A DNA stretch of 64,000 nt, from contig NC_056550.1 in the NCBI RefSeq assembly GCF_910596095.1, positions 28,545,699-28,609,698 of the forward strand, in the 5' to 3' direction. This DNA is from Thunnus maccoyii. Its lineage: Eukaryota > Chordata > Actinopteri > Scombriformes > Scombridae. The stretch's first letter is position 1, and each line of letters opens with the position of its first letter. Positions 35,401 through 44,734 of the stretch are shown here, one piece after another. The notes beneath the pieces were generated by a model that was given only the letters and a program-made list of their open reading frames with translations, did not search any database and was not told the DNA's origin. The position numbers were made by a program, and so were the translations under genes.

Positions 35401-37858
35401 TTTATTTTTCTAAAACAACACCGATGTTTACAGCTTTCACTACGTCCACAATTAATAATATATTTATTTATTGTGAACTTATTTGGAACAACGAGGTCCT
35501 TAATATGTAAACTAATATCAGCAGTGGTAGAAGAAATACTCAAATCCTTTACTGCAGTAAAAGTACTAATACAGCAAAGTAAAAATACTCCATTACAAGT
35601 AAAAGTCCTGCATTATAAATCCTACTACAGTAAAAGTACATAAGTATTATGAGCTTGATGTAGTTAAAGTATTGCAGTAAAAGTACATAAGTATTATGAG
35701 CTTGATGTAGTTAAAGTATTGCAGTAAAAGTACATAAGTATTATGAGCTTGATGTAGTTAAAGTATTGCAGTAAAAGTACATAAGTATTATGAGCTTGAT
35801 GTAGTTAAAGTATTGCAGTAAAAGTACATAAGTATTATGAGCTTGATGTAGTTAAAGTATTGCAGTAAAAGTAGTGGTTTGGTCCCTCTGACTGATATAT
35901 TATTATATATGACATCATTAGATTATTAATAGTGAAGCATCAGTGTTAGAGCAGCATGTTACTGTTGTAGCTGCTGGAGGTGGAGCTAGTTTACACTACC
36001 TTATATACAGTTAGCTAGTTTAGTCCAGTGGTTCCCAACCTAGGGGTCGGGCCCCTCCAAAGGGTCAGCAGATAAATCTGAGGGGTGGTGAGATGATTAA
36101 TGGGAGAGGAAAGAAGAAAAAACAAACTTCCCTCCGTCTTTCCTTCCTGCTGCCTCCTCTTTTTGATCACTGATTGATCGGTTTGTCTCTGTCTCACAGT
36201 GTCGTATCAGGGACCAATCTACGCCCACGGGGATGGCCCCGCCCCCATCCCGCCGCAGGGCATGCTGGTCCAGCCGGAGATGCACATCCCTCACCCTGGT
36301 CAGTGGAGTTTATGTTCTTCTGTTGTTTTAGGATGTTTTATAAATGTTTACATATGAGAATCATCTCTGTGCCTCGTTTCCAGGCCTCCATCCCCACCAA
36401 TCAGGCGGCCCGATCGCCAACCCCGCCATCTATGGAGGCCCGCCGGTGTCTCTGTCGCCAGGGCAACCGCAGCAACTGCTGCCTCCGCCTTTCTACCCTC
36501 CGCCAGGGGTCATGACCTTCCCTTACCCAGCCATGTACCCAACCCCGCAGGTACACGCTCACCTGTAAACATGAACATATTTTCTCTGTAAATATCCAGT
36601 TTATTGAGTTTAGTCGTGTTTATCCATCACCTGGTACAAATGCCAAACATCTGATCCTTTTAATATTATGACGACACAATAAATTGGAACCAAATTTCCA
36701 GAAAATCATGAAAAGAAATTAGTACTATTAGCTCTGCTGGTGTGAATATTAGAGATTAAACCAAACATATTAAACCAATCAGCTGCTGAATCGTCCACAG
36801 AGACGCTTCAAATCAGCTGCAGCTGCTGAAAAGTGTAAAAAGGTTTTAGAAAGTATCAACAGTCTGAAATTTAATTCACAAAGGTCTTAAATATTTCTTC
36901 ATAGACACTAATGTTAGTTCTAAAATATTATTTAATGTAATTTTAGCAAAAACTGGCTGGAAAATCCCCAACAAACCTTCAATGAATGAGTTATTGTTGA
37001 ATTGGTTAATCGATATATCCATTCATTGATTGTTTATCTGCTGCTGATTAATGAGTCGTTAGTTATATTATTAGTAATGATTATTTATACTGGCAGGACG
37101 TGATGTGAAATACATTTAAATAAACTGACATTTATTTCACATCTGCTAAATATCATCACTGATGGTTTTTATTAATGTCTTTCATACTTTTAACATAAAA
37201 CAGGTGTTAAATTCTTCTCTATGTGGTATTAAAATGTCTTAAAATGTCTCTAATATAAATATTAAATACCTCTGGACTCTAATAATCCTTTAAAAATCAG
37301 TCAGTCTGTGAAGGAAAGTATCTTTTTGAAAGTAAATGTGACTGCTGTTATTAGTTAATGTGAATATCAGCAGATAAACTGATTCTCCAGTCGCTGCCGG
37401 TAAACCGCTGCAGAAGAAGAAGAAACGAGACGACGTCATGAAAAGCTCAAACGATGGAAAACATGATGGAAATATGAGGTTTCTGTTAGTTTCATGTATT
37501 GATGTGAGGAAGGTTACAGTCTCCTCATCATCGGGCCTCATTTATAACGAACCAACGCCACTTTTTAAGCAAACTTTGAGATTTATAACAAAACAAACTC
37601 CACAGTAGCTTCAACTCTGAAGGCAGGAGGAGGAAATGAGAGAAACGTTTATTTATTAAGTCTGTTTACATTTGATTTTTATCCCCCCCCCCCCCCCCCC
37701 CTCTGTCTCAGGGTCAGGCCCAGGTGACGTACGGAGGCGTGACCTACTACGACACGATGCAGCAGCAGGCTCAGCCCAAGCCGTCGCCCCCCCGCCGCAC
37801 ATCCCAGCCCGTCACCGTCAAGCCCCCCCCTCCGGAGGTGCCCTTCGCCTCAGAGTGA
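23475..37858 (+). CDS. casc3: CASC3 (MLN51/Barentsz), exon junction complex core subunit (11 coding exons, 804 aa)
   Basis: Exons: 23475-23660, 27599-27623, 27721-27776, 28232-28471, 28767-28915, 30019-30192, 31259-32256, 34358-34531, 36200-36298, 36384-36550, 37712-37858. They sum to 2415 nt with matching phases and end in TGA. Human CASC3 is about 703 residues; the extra length is mostly low complexity in exon 7. The N terminus MADRRRRRRRVSQDSED matches the family. The acidic region contains AVLSDYDSADPEE. The SELOR region (about 170-260) is intact: DDDEDRKNPAYIPRKGLFFE, GRNRKLWKDEGRWEHDRF and PKSREELIAIYGYDIR, which clamp eIF4A3 and RNA. The C terminus is typical: RAKRYSSQRQRAVPEP, QGPIYAHGDGPAP, GGVTYYDTMQQQ and SPPRRTSQPVTVKPPPP. 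Role: with eIF4A3 and MAGOH-Y14 on spliced mRNA, it acts in localisation, translation and nonsense-mediated decay. Identification is very secure. Confidence 0.97.
24731..25530. mobile_element. MITE-like element with a long internal inverted repeat, casc3 intron 1
   Basis: It begins with TAGGGATGCACAATATTGGA and GCTGATATCCAATATGCTG, a familiar left end of fish hAT-like MITEs. The interior holds two arms of about 117 bases, 25190-25306 and 25363-25482, that are largely reverse complements. The right part (CATATCGGCAGAAATGTTC, GCTGATATTCAG) echoes the left in inverse sense. No coding capacity. Confidence 0.7.
27142..27484. mobile_element. hAT-like MITE (TAGAGCTGCAAC family), casc3 intron 1
   Basis: The left end is TGAAGCTGCAAC and the right end TTAATTGCAGCC. 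The interior carries the family's TTTCTGATATTTTGACCAGATG and CGATTAAT-rich motifs. About 115 bases upstream of exon 2. A target-site duplication was not clear. Confidence 0.65.
27820..28015. mobile_element. Partial TAGAGCTGCAAC-family MITE, casc3 intron 3
   Basis: Contains CTAATCGATTAGTCGC, ATGTGAATATTTTCTGGTGT and ACGACTAATCGATTAATT, then GTTGCAGCTTG. It is a shortened member, lying just after exon 3. Confidence 0.6.
29181..29795. mobile_element. Tc1/mariner-type MITE, casc3 intron 5
   Basis: 615 bases. The ends CCATATTTTCTCTAATA and TATTAGAGAAAATACGG are inverted repeats with one mismatch in 17. Both are flanked by TA, the mariner-type target duplication. The interior has the GCCTTTATT motif in several phases. 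No transposase frame. Confidence 0.75.
29905..29975 (+). repeat. Short repeat shared with 55738-55800
   Basis: GCTGTCCGACCACGTCAGAAATCAAA plus the GTTGTTCCGAACGG-like end also occurs at 55738-55795 with few changes. It lies about 45 bases before the acceptor of casc3 exon 6. Origin unknown. Confidence 0.55.
30983..31115 (+). repeat. Dispersed repeat, also in the casc3 3' UTR intron
   Basis: The stretch from CCTCTGCAGGTAAAAACATC to CACTCCGTCTGTTGTT matches 37921-38030, with an extra internal segment of about 20 bases here. It lies about 140 bases before exon 7. Non-coding. Confidence 0.8.
32079..32159 (+). repeat. casc3: Coding (GGA/GGC)n: 27 glycines in casc3 exon 7
   Basis: An uninterrupted run of 27 Gly codons (about residues 551-577), encoded mainly by GGA with GGC, GGT and GGG interruptions. 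It precedes the conserved ELDQDVARLSLAGQNWS block. Human CASC3 has no comparable tract. Likely length-variable. Confidence 0.9.
32512..33661. mobile_element. DNA transposon remnant with AGGGCTG/CAGCCCT ends, casc3 intron 7
   Basis: It starts AGGGCTGCAGTCCGCTGGTC and ends GATAATCGTTACTATCAGCC followed by CTAA. The interior is about 1.1 kb, GC-rich in the middle. It includes a perfect hairpin at 32694-32732 and a TTTACTGAACGGTTACTGAACG tandem motif. No transposase frame. Ends assigned by eye. Confidence 0.6.
33877..34200. mobile_element. hAT-like MITE with perfect 8-bp target duplication, casc3 intron 7
   Basis: 324 bases, from TACGGCTGCAAC to GTTGCAGCTCTA. Both sides carry GTTGTGTT (33869-33876 and 34201-34208), an exact 8-bp duplication as hAT transposases make. 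It defines the ends of the TAGAGCTGCAAC family. Confidence 0.85.
35521..36120 (+). mobile_element. Composite repeat with 47-bp VNTR, copy 1 (casc3 intron 8)
   Basis: The left part is GCAGTGGTAGAAGAAATACT and then TTTACTGCAGTAAAAGTACT. Five 47-base tandem units (GTATTATGAGCTTGATGTAG starting at 35644, 35691, 35738, 35785 and 35832) follow. A constant region leads to CCAGTGGTTCCCAACCT at 36029, the left end of a hAT MITE that is truncated here. Copies 2 (45692, inverted) and 3 (63340) share all parts. Exon 9 starts 80 bases further on. Confidence 0.85.
37683..37701 (+). repeat. casc3: C19 tract in the casc3 exon 11 acceptor
   Basis: Nineteen consecutive C followed by TCTGTCTCAG. The homopolymer forms most of the polypyrimidine tract of the last coding exon, where U-rich sequence is more usual. 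Confidence 0.85.
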
Positions 37859-38760
37859 CCCCTCACCCCTCCCAGCCACCCAGTCCCAGCCACTCTCCGG
37901 GTCCAAGACTACAGGTGAGCACCTCTGCTGGTAAAAACATCCTGAATGATGAACTGGAGTAATCCAACGAAGACAACAACTCCCATGATCCCTTGCTGCT
38001 TCACACCGTCATCACACTCTGTCTGTTGTTATTGTTTTGATTGAGACGCCTAGCGGCTGAAATTACATGTTGTGCGTTTAAACTCAAACTTCATTGATGT
38101 TTTTTAAGTCATCTCACATTTCTGAACCGTGTCACGTTGTTTGCAGGAGCGGGGTGGGAGGGTCGGTGAGGAGCTGCGGTCCCCAACAGCAACCACCAAC
38201 GTCAACGAGGGAGGGAAGGACGAGCGGACGGAGGGGAGGATGGACAGATTAGAGGAGTGGAGGACGAGGCAGGTGACCCGCAGCAGCATCGCCGCCGCTG
38301 GAAGACGACTCGTTCCCTTTTTTTTGTTTTTCTTCTTTTCAACCCCTGCAGCAGCTTCGGCGGGTCAGCTGCGTCGGACTGAATCCCCCCCCCCCCTCTC
38401 GCCCGCCCGCTCGCCGGACTGACGAGTTCAAACCCTTTAGAGCCACTTTGAAGCATTTAACGTCACGAGAGTCGGATGTTGGGCTTCACAGTTTTCTACT
38501 GAGCTGCGATGTGTCGAAATGAAACGTTGAGAAAGGTTTTATTATTTTTTTGTTTGACTTGTTGGAGTCAACAGGCGATAGTTTCTCTGTGGAACGAACT
38601 GACACTCTGTTATTTTATCCGTTTACTTCAAACTGTACGTCAGCTTACTTTATTTCTGTCTTATAGGAAACTTTTCATTTCCAGCATCCATCCTAGTTAC
38701 TCTGTTAACACAGAACGTTCAAACAGAATCAAATAAAAATCGTATCTGCGGTTGGAAGAT
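37859..38760 (+). other. casc3: casc3 3' UTR with a likely intron at 37915-38146
   Basis: 56 bases after the stop codon there is a consensus donor (GACTACAG then GTGAGC at 37915). A consensus acceptor (CGTTGTTTGCAG) ends at 38146. The 232-base interval carries a dispersed repeat (37921-38030), as introns here often do. The following UTR has (C)n near 38386. AATAAA at 38732-38737 is the first good polyadenylation signal. Confidence 0.6.
38732..38737 (+). promoter_or_regulatory. casc3: Proximal polyadenylation signal of casc3
   Basis: AATAAA about 870 bases after the stop codon, followed by GT-containing sequence (GGTTGTGTATATAGTTTG). A distal candidate, AATAAA at 42163-42168, would make a UTR of more than 4 kb. 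Confidence 0.5.
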
Positions 38761-38959
38761 GTTTGTAAGAATCGGTTGTGTATATAGTTTGACTGCAGCT
38801 CTTCGTGTCATGTTTCCTTTTTTTTTTTTTTTTTTTTTATATTCGTGGCTGACGCGGCGCTTCCTGTAAACCTCCTCGTTACCGTCTCGTTTACCCGCCA
38901 ATCACAGCTGACAGGAGCTCCGTTCGGTTCTTACACCTGCTGATCTCTGCCTGCTTCTC

Positions 38960-38990
<31 letters not shown>

Positions 38991-41900
38991 TTTTAGTCTC
39001 TTTTGACGCCATCTTGATCAGCTCTGTGTTTCTTTACTGTAACAGATGTTTAAATGGGATTCAGAATAATATATTGCTGCATGTTCTGGGCTCATTTTCA
39101 GTCTCTTTAAATAGAAAGAAGAGATGATGCATTGCACCAAGGGCTTTTTCTTGTTTGTGGTTTTTTTGTTTTGTTTGTTTTTTTTCTTTGTTTTTGATTA
39201 ATGGATTCATTGTTTAGTCTATAAAACACAGGAAAGCAGTTAAAAATGGCCTGTTACAATTTCCCATAATGATCCATTATCAATTAATCTGTCAGTTACT
39301 TCATTCATTAGTCGTTTGATCTGTAAAATTTAAAAAAAAACTTTTTTAAATGTGTGTTTTGTCCAAACTAGAGCTGCAACAATTCATCGATTAGTTGCCA
39401 ACTATTAAATGAATCAACTATTTTAATAATAAATTCATCGTTTTGAGGTTTTTTTGTTTTGTTTAAAGAAAAAAAAAACGTCCAAATTCTGATTCAGCTT
39501 CTTCAATGTGAATATTTTCTGTTTTTTTTAGTCTTTATGACAGTAAACTGAACGTCTTTGCGTTGTGGACAAGACGAGACATTTGAAGACGTCGTCTTGA
39601 ACTTTGATCCACATTTTTTTACCATTTTCTGACATTTTATGGACCAAACAAACTAATAGATTAACCGACAAAATAATCAGCAGATTAATCAATAATGAAA
39701 ATAATAATTTGCAGCAGAAAAAGGTGAAAAAAGTTCAAGACGACGTCTTCAAATGTCACAACTCAAATATCTTCAGTTTACTGTCATAAAGACTAAAAAA
39801 AACAGAAAATATTCACATTTAAGAAGCTGAATCAGAATTTGGACTTTTTGTTTCTTACATAATGATTCAAAAAAATCAAAATACTTTGTGATTGATTAGA
39901 GGGAAGTCACAGCTCTGACGTTACAGACACAAAAATATTCAGTTAAGCATCATAGAAGACAAAAGAAAATTCTCACTAATTAAATATAAAACAGCAAATT
40001 TTATTAGTTATCAGGTGGAGTAATCCGACCGAACTCTGTACAGTTTTAACAAAGTTTAAGAAAATCACAAAACTTCACATTTTATGAGTTAATTGAGCTG
40101 TTGTATCTTTACATTCAGTCTCTATTGAACTATTTTTCCTCCTAATTTAACTTTCAGAAATTCAGAAATGGCCTTAAAGAACCCAACATGTGTAACTGTA
40201 GAGTATGACATCATTATTAAAACTTCCAGAAATATTACAAGCAGGGTTTTTAAAGTCGAGGTTATGAGACGTTCAGATGAGAAAATGTTGAATAACCTGA
40301 GGAAGCTGCGGAGGAGGTAACAGGAATTATGGGAAACGTGGTTCGAGACGGAGGTCTGACGGTTAATGTCGATGTTTTTTTTTCCTGTAACAGTATATTA
40401 ATACTTTTCCTTCCTCTTGACGAGCAGAAAAGTCAAATTAACACAAAGAGACACAAAGAGTTGCACAAAAGTCCCGTCTGAGAGAAGCTGCTGCTGCTGC
40501 CGCCGGGTGGAGGCGTTTATTGTTGCTGTACATATATATAAAAATCTAAATGTGTATATAGAAGCTTGAAGAGAGAAAATAGAGCAGTAAACATATTCTA
40601 ATAATACTACTAGTGCAGAACAGTCGGCTTCTGATTACAAACGCATCGGCAGGGACCTCGAATGTTAACGATGGATGGATTTAATTTAGAGAGAAGAAGA
40701 AGAAGAAGAAGCTTTGTGGCTTTAGCTTTTGGTTTGTTTTTGTTTTTTTTGAAATGTCACTGTTTAATTTTAATACTTTTTTATTATTATTAGTAAACGC
40801 AGGAGTGAAATGACGACTCGCTGCTCTTTGGTTTTTGTGTTAAACACCCTTAAAGACACACTGAGACAAAGAAGAAAAACCACTTTATGAAAAATGATTA
40901 TTAACTGTTTAACATTTGTTTGTCCTGCAAAAAAAACAAAACAAATAAAAAAAAAATCTTCAACTCACAAAACAAAACAATATATTTTCAGAGTTGAAGG
41001 TAAGAAGAAGCATCTCTTTACTCGACATTCCTCCTCTTCCTCACCGAGCTGCTGCTCGCGCTCTGATGTCACATGACAAACCGAATCCTACATGTTTGTT
41101 TTTGTTTCTGTCGTTAAAGTCGATCCGGATGATTTAAAGATGATTTATAACTTCTATAACACACAGAAATAAGTAAACACGGAAGAAAAAAATACTCACG
41201 GAAAGTCAAAATTATTAAATGAGTTTTAATCTGTTTCATTCGATTTTTTAAATAAAGTTTTGTGTGTCAGCTGTTTCACTAAACATCCAGATGAAAAGGT
41301 TTGTTTCTCTTTATTTGTGGTGTGAAAGTTTTCAAATTTACAAACTGTTGATTAATTTTCGATTGTCTGAGTGATTCATGGATATAATTGTTGCAGCTGG
41401 TTGAATCTTCAGATATTTTTGATATAATTCAGAATAATTAAAGTAATTAAAATGTTTGTTTCTTTACAGGAAACATTTGATTCAACCTGCTGCAGAATAA
41501 TAATATGGACTAATTTAGACTTTCTGTGAGTCTTTTTTTTATATTTTCATGTTATTTTCTTCTCCTGGAGGAAACTGTTGAGTTTACTAAAAGAGTCGCT
41601 CTGTAAACTCGAGTTTTAACTCTTTTATTCTGCAGGTTTGATGTTGAACAATAATAATAATAATAATAATAACCGCCAGTATTCTGCAAGAACTTCCAAA
41701 CAGCTGCCTGAACACCAGATTTCTCCGTCAAGTTTCTACAAAGTCTTGAGGGTTTTTTTTTTTTTTTTCTTTTTTCACGTACGACCAGATGAAAGCGTGA
41801 CGATGGCGGTGTGTTGGAGGACGGTGGCGGCGGCGCCTTCAACACACTTCCAGCTCAGAGATTCATTTCAGCTCGTTTGTGAATCAATCAGTTGATTTGT

Positions 41901-42300
41901 TGTTTAGATTTTCATTGGTAGAAAGTTTATTAAAAAATGTTCCTTAATTAGTTTGTTTCTAACTTTCTTCTTCGTTAAAACGCCGGTTCGATGACATATC
42001 TGTTAACTGTTTGACCTTTGACCTGAGCTGACCAGACTGTGTTCACTGTGAGGGCAGTGCTCGTTTGTTTGTTACGATGATGATGATGATGATGACGACG
42101 ACTGCATCCATGGTTTTGTTTCTGTTCGTATGTGGAGAACGTTGTCGTCCACACAGAGGATCAATAAAGAATATGATGATGATGATGATGATGATGATGA
42201 CAGTTTGTTTCGTCTCAAGACAAAGTTCAGTTTGAAGAACCGAAGGTTTAAGATTCAGAAACAGACGAGAGACGAGAAATCACAAAGATAAAACATGTTA
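38761..42300 (+). other. Possible extended casc3 3' UTR or intergenic DNA
   Basis: No protein gene seen. It contains T-rich and A-rich runs, (TTG)n at 38960 and MITE remnants of the TAGAGCTGCAAC family at 39370-39720 and about 39740-39920. A TGTACATATATATAAA stretch (40528 onward) includes a Pumilio-type TGTANATA site. There is an (AAT)n run at 41650 and (GATG)n at 42172-42200. AATAAAGAATATG at 42163 could be a distal polyadenylation signal. Confidence 0.4.
39370..39720. mobile_element. TAGAGCTGCAAC-family MITE remnant
   Basis: Left end TAGAGCTGCAACAATTCATC and right end TAATAATTTGCAGCAG. The interior has the family's GATTCAGCTTCTTCAATGTG, GACAGTAAACTGAACG and ATTTTCTGACATTTTATGGA. A reverse-oriented piece follows to about 39920. 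Confidence 0.65.
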
Positions 42301-42324
42301 TTGATCACCGCAGCAAATATTCAA

Positions 42325-43215
42325 CAGGAAGAGAAGAAATAGAGAATATGAAAGAAAATGTAGGATGAAGGAAGTAGGGGATGAAAAGATGAAGATGAGA
42401 ATAAAAGGAAAAAAATAAAAATGGAAGCTGGCATGAAGGAGGAAATGTATGAAAATAAAGGATGAAGGGGAGAGAAAGATGAATGACAGGAAAAGAAGGA
42501 TGGAGGAGGAAGATGATGAAAAAGAAAGAAGATGAAAGGAACGGAAGGAAAATTATGGAGGAGGAAAAGAAACAAAGGACAGGTGAAAAGATGAAAAACA
42601 CAAGGAGAAAGAAAGGATGAAGGAAAGTTGGATGAGAAGGATGGAGCAGGAAAGAGGATGAAGGAATAAAGAGTAAAAAGTTTAACAGGATGAAGGAAAA
42701 ATAAAGATGGAAAAAAGAATAAATGCAGGGTGAAGGAAGTTGAGGATGAAAAGATGACAAAAGAAATGAAGGAAAAAAGATGGAGAGTAAAAGGAAAGAT
42801 GAAGGGAAAAAAGGAGAGAATAAAAATGAAAACTGGCATGAAGGAGGAAATGTATGAAAATAAAGGATGAAGGGGAGAGAAAGGAAGGATGGAGGAGGAA
42901 AAGAAATAAAGGACAGGTGAAAAGATGAAAAGCAAAAGAAGAGACGGAAGGAATAAAGAGTAAAAAAAAGTTTAACAGGATGAAGGAAAAATAAAGATGG
43001 AAAAAAGAATAAACTAGAAAAAGATGAAAAGAAACTGAAGACAGGATGAAGGAGAAAATGAAAACAGTAAAGGTTAATAAAATGATGGACAAGATGAAGG
43101 AAATGAAAAAGGGATGAAAGTAGGAATAAAAGATAAGATGGAGGAGTAAACGGAAAGACGGCGGGATGAAGGAGAAACTAAGAAAACGATGTGGAGGAAA
43201 GTAAAGGATGAAAGA
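42325..43215 (+). repeat. Polypurine tract 1 (GATGAAGGA-rich)
   Basis: Nearly 900 bases of almost pure purine on the + strand, built from AGGATGAAGGAAAA-type units. Long blocks recur: GGCATGAAGGAGGAAATG (42430 and 42835) and TTTAACAGGATGAAGG (42681 and 42971). The long Phe/Ser/Leu-rich open frames on the minus strand are a by-product of this composition. Confidence 0.9.
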
Positions 43216-44590
43216 AAAGAGGAAGATTTATTAAACATATTAAACATTAATGTTACAGATTCATCCGTCTAATAATCAGAATATATTAGAATATTTTAAA
43301 TGATAAATTATTACAAAAGCACTAAAGACATTAAAACAGGAAACACTTTATTATATACTGCATATAAAAGGCTATATATATAGTATATAGTATATAAACA
43401 CTATATATGTTTATACACAAGTTATTTATGTGCAAAATCAATAATCTGCACGTTAAAGTGCAGAAAACAGAATATTTGAATCTACATCACAGATCAGGTG
43501 ATAAATGTTTCTTTACTTTGATTGAAATAACATTTAAAAAGTAAAACGCTGCAGAGATACTGAAGAGACTGAAGAAGAGTTTAAAGGGACAGTTCACATA
43601 TTTTGAAGTGAGGTTGTTTGAGGTTCGTCAGTGTTTCACAGCAAAATGAGTTTTAACCACCTAAAAATATCAGTTTAAGTGTTTGTTATATTTAGAATAT
43701 TTTCACCATCAGACTTTCCTTCACACTGCGTTTTCTCAACCATGAACTTCCTGTATTCCTGCATTATCAGCTTATTTACTACCTGTTTTATCTTTTTATC
43801 TCATGATTTTACCTCCTTTTATCCTCTCACCTCTTTTCATCACTGTAGTTTTTTTATTGTTTATTGTATTTATCTTTTAATATTATAAAATATCTTTTTT
43901 TTACCTCTTTCTGTAAAGCACTTTGAGCTGAAATGATTATGAAAGGTGCTATATAAATAAAGTTTATTATTATTATTATTATTATCATTATTATGGAAAT
44001 CTACGTCATACAACCTCACTTCAAAATAAAACACAGCTTCCATCTGACAGACTGAAAACTGACCCGACCTGGACCAGGTAAGTCTGACTGCAGGGACACG
44101 TTTCCATGGTAACCGAGGTCAAACTTTATTTAAACCAACAGAAGATTAAAAACCACATTTACTGAACTGAGCCTGGTTTATGAGATAAATTAGATTATTA
44201 TAACATTCTGCCTTCACATCATTTTATACAAACAATAGTAAACTTTATTTCTACAGCAGAGTCGTACATTAAGTGCTTCACATAAAAACAAAGAGTCATA
44301 ACATTTACAATAAAACAAGGATAAAATTAAATAAAAAAGACAAAGAAATAACCCAAATTTCATCCTCATCTCTTAGATATTTGTGAATAAATAAAGTTTT
44401 GTGGGTTTGAATGAGTATCTGGTGATGACATCACTGCAGGGTCCGACAGTTAAAGGCGTAAATGAAGCAGAAATGAGCGGTATGGCCCTTTAACAGCTGA
44501 GCCTCTCTCTTTGTGTTGAGCAGCTGCTGCTGAATATTCATGAGGAGGAGAAACTCTGTGCTCTGATTGGCTGTAAGGCCCTGTCAATCA
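43216..44590. other. Intergenic, no gene seen
   Basis: AT-rich. 43900-43990 has an L2-type tail (GTAAAGCACTTTGAG, GGTGCTATATAAATAAAGTT, then (ATT)n), so a LINE or SINE 3' end lies at about 43700-43985. CACTTCAAAATA-type motifs recur at 43600 and 44010 in opposite senses. Confidence 0.5.
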
Positions 44591-44605
44591 GGCTGTTTAC
44601 GTAAG

Positions 44606-44606
<1 letters not shown>

Positions 44607-44645
<39 letters not shown>
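44607..44645 (+). repeat. C39 homopolymer
   Basis: Thirty-nine consecutive C, preceded by GTAAGA and followed by AGGTTATAAATATTC. A run this long is error-prone in assembly and can form i-motif or G-quadruplex structures. Confidence 0.9.
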
Positions 44646-44734
44646 AGGTTATAAATATTCATATTAACGGTCAGAGAGACGAGCAGGTGTGTGCAGAATA
44701 AATAAAACTTAATGAGTGTGTTTTGATTTAAAAA

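Noticed and set aside
35640-35880. Regular 47-base repeats as a CRISPR array
   Set aside because: There are no unique spacers; the units are contiguous, and the host is a vertebrate. It is a VNTR.
42305-43092. Minus-strand open frames of 136-204 codons rich in Phe, Ser and Leu
   Set aside because: They are the complement of a polypurine repeat, overlap each other in different frames, and have no splice or start context.
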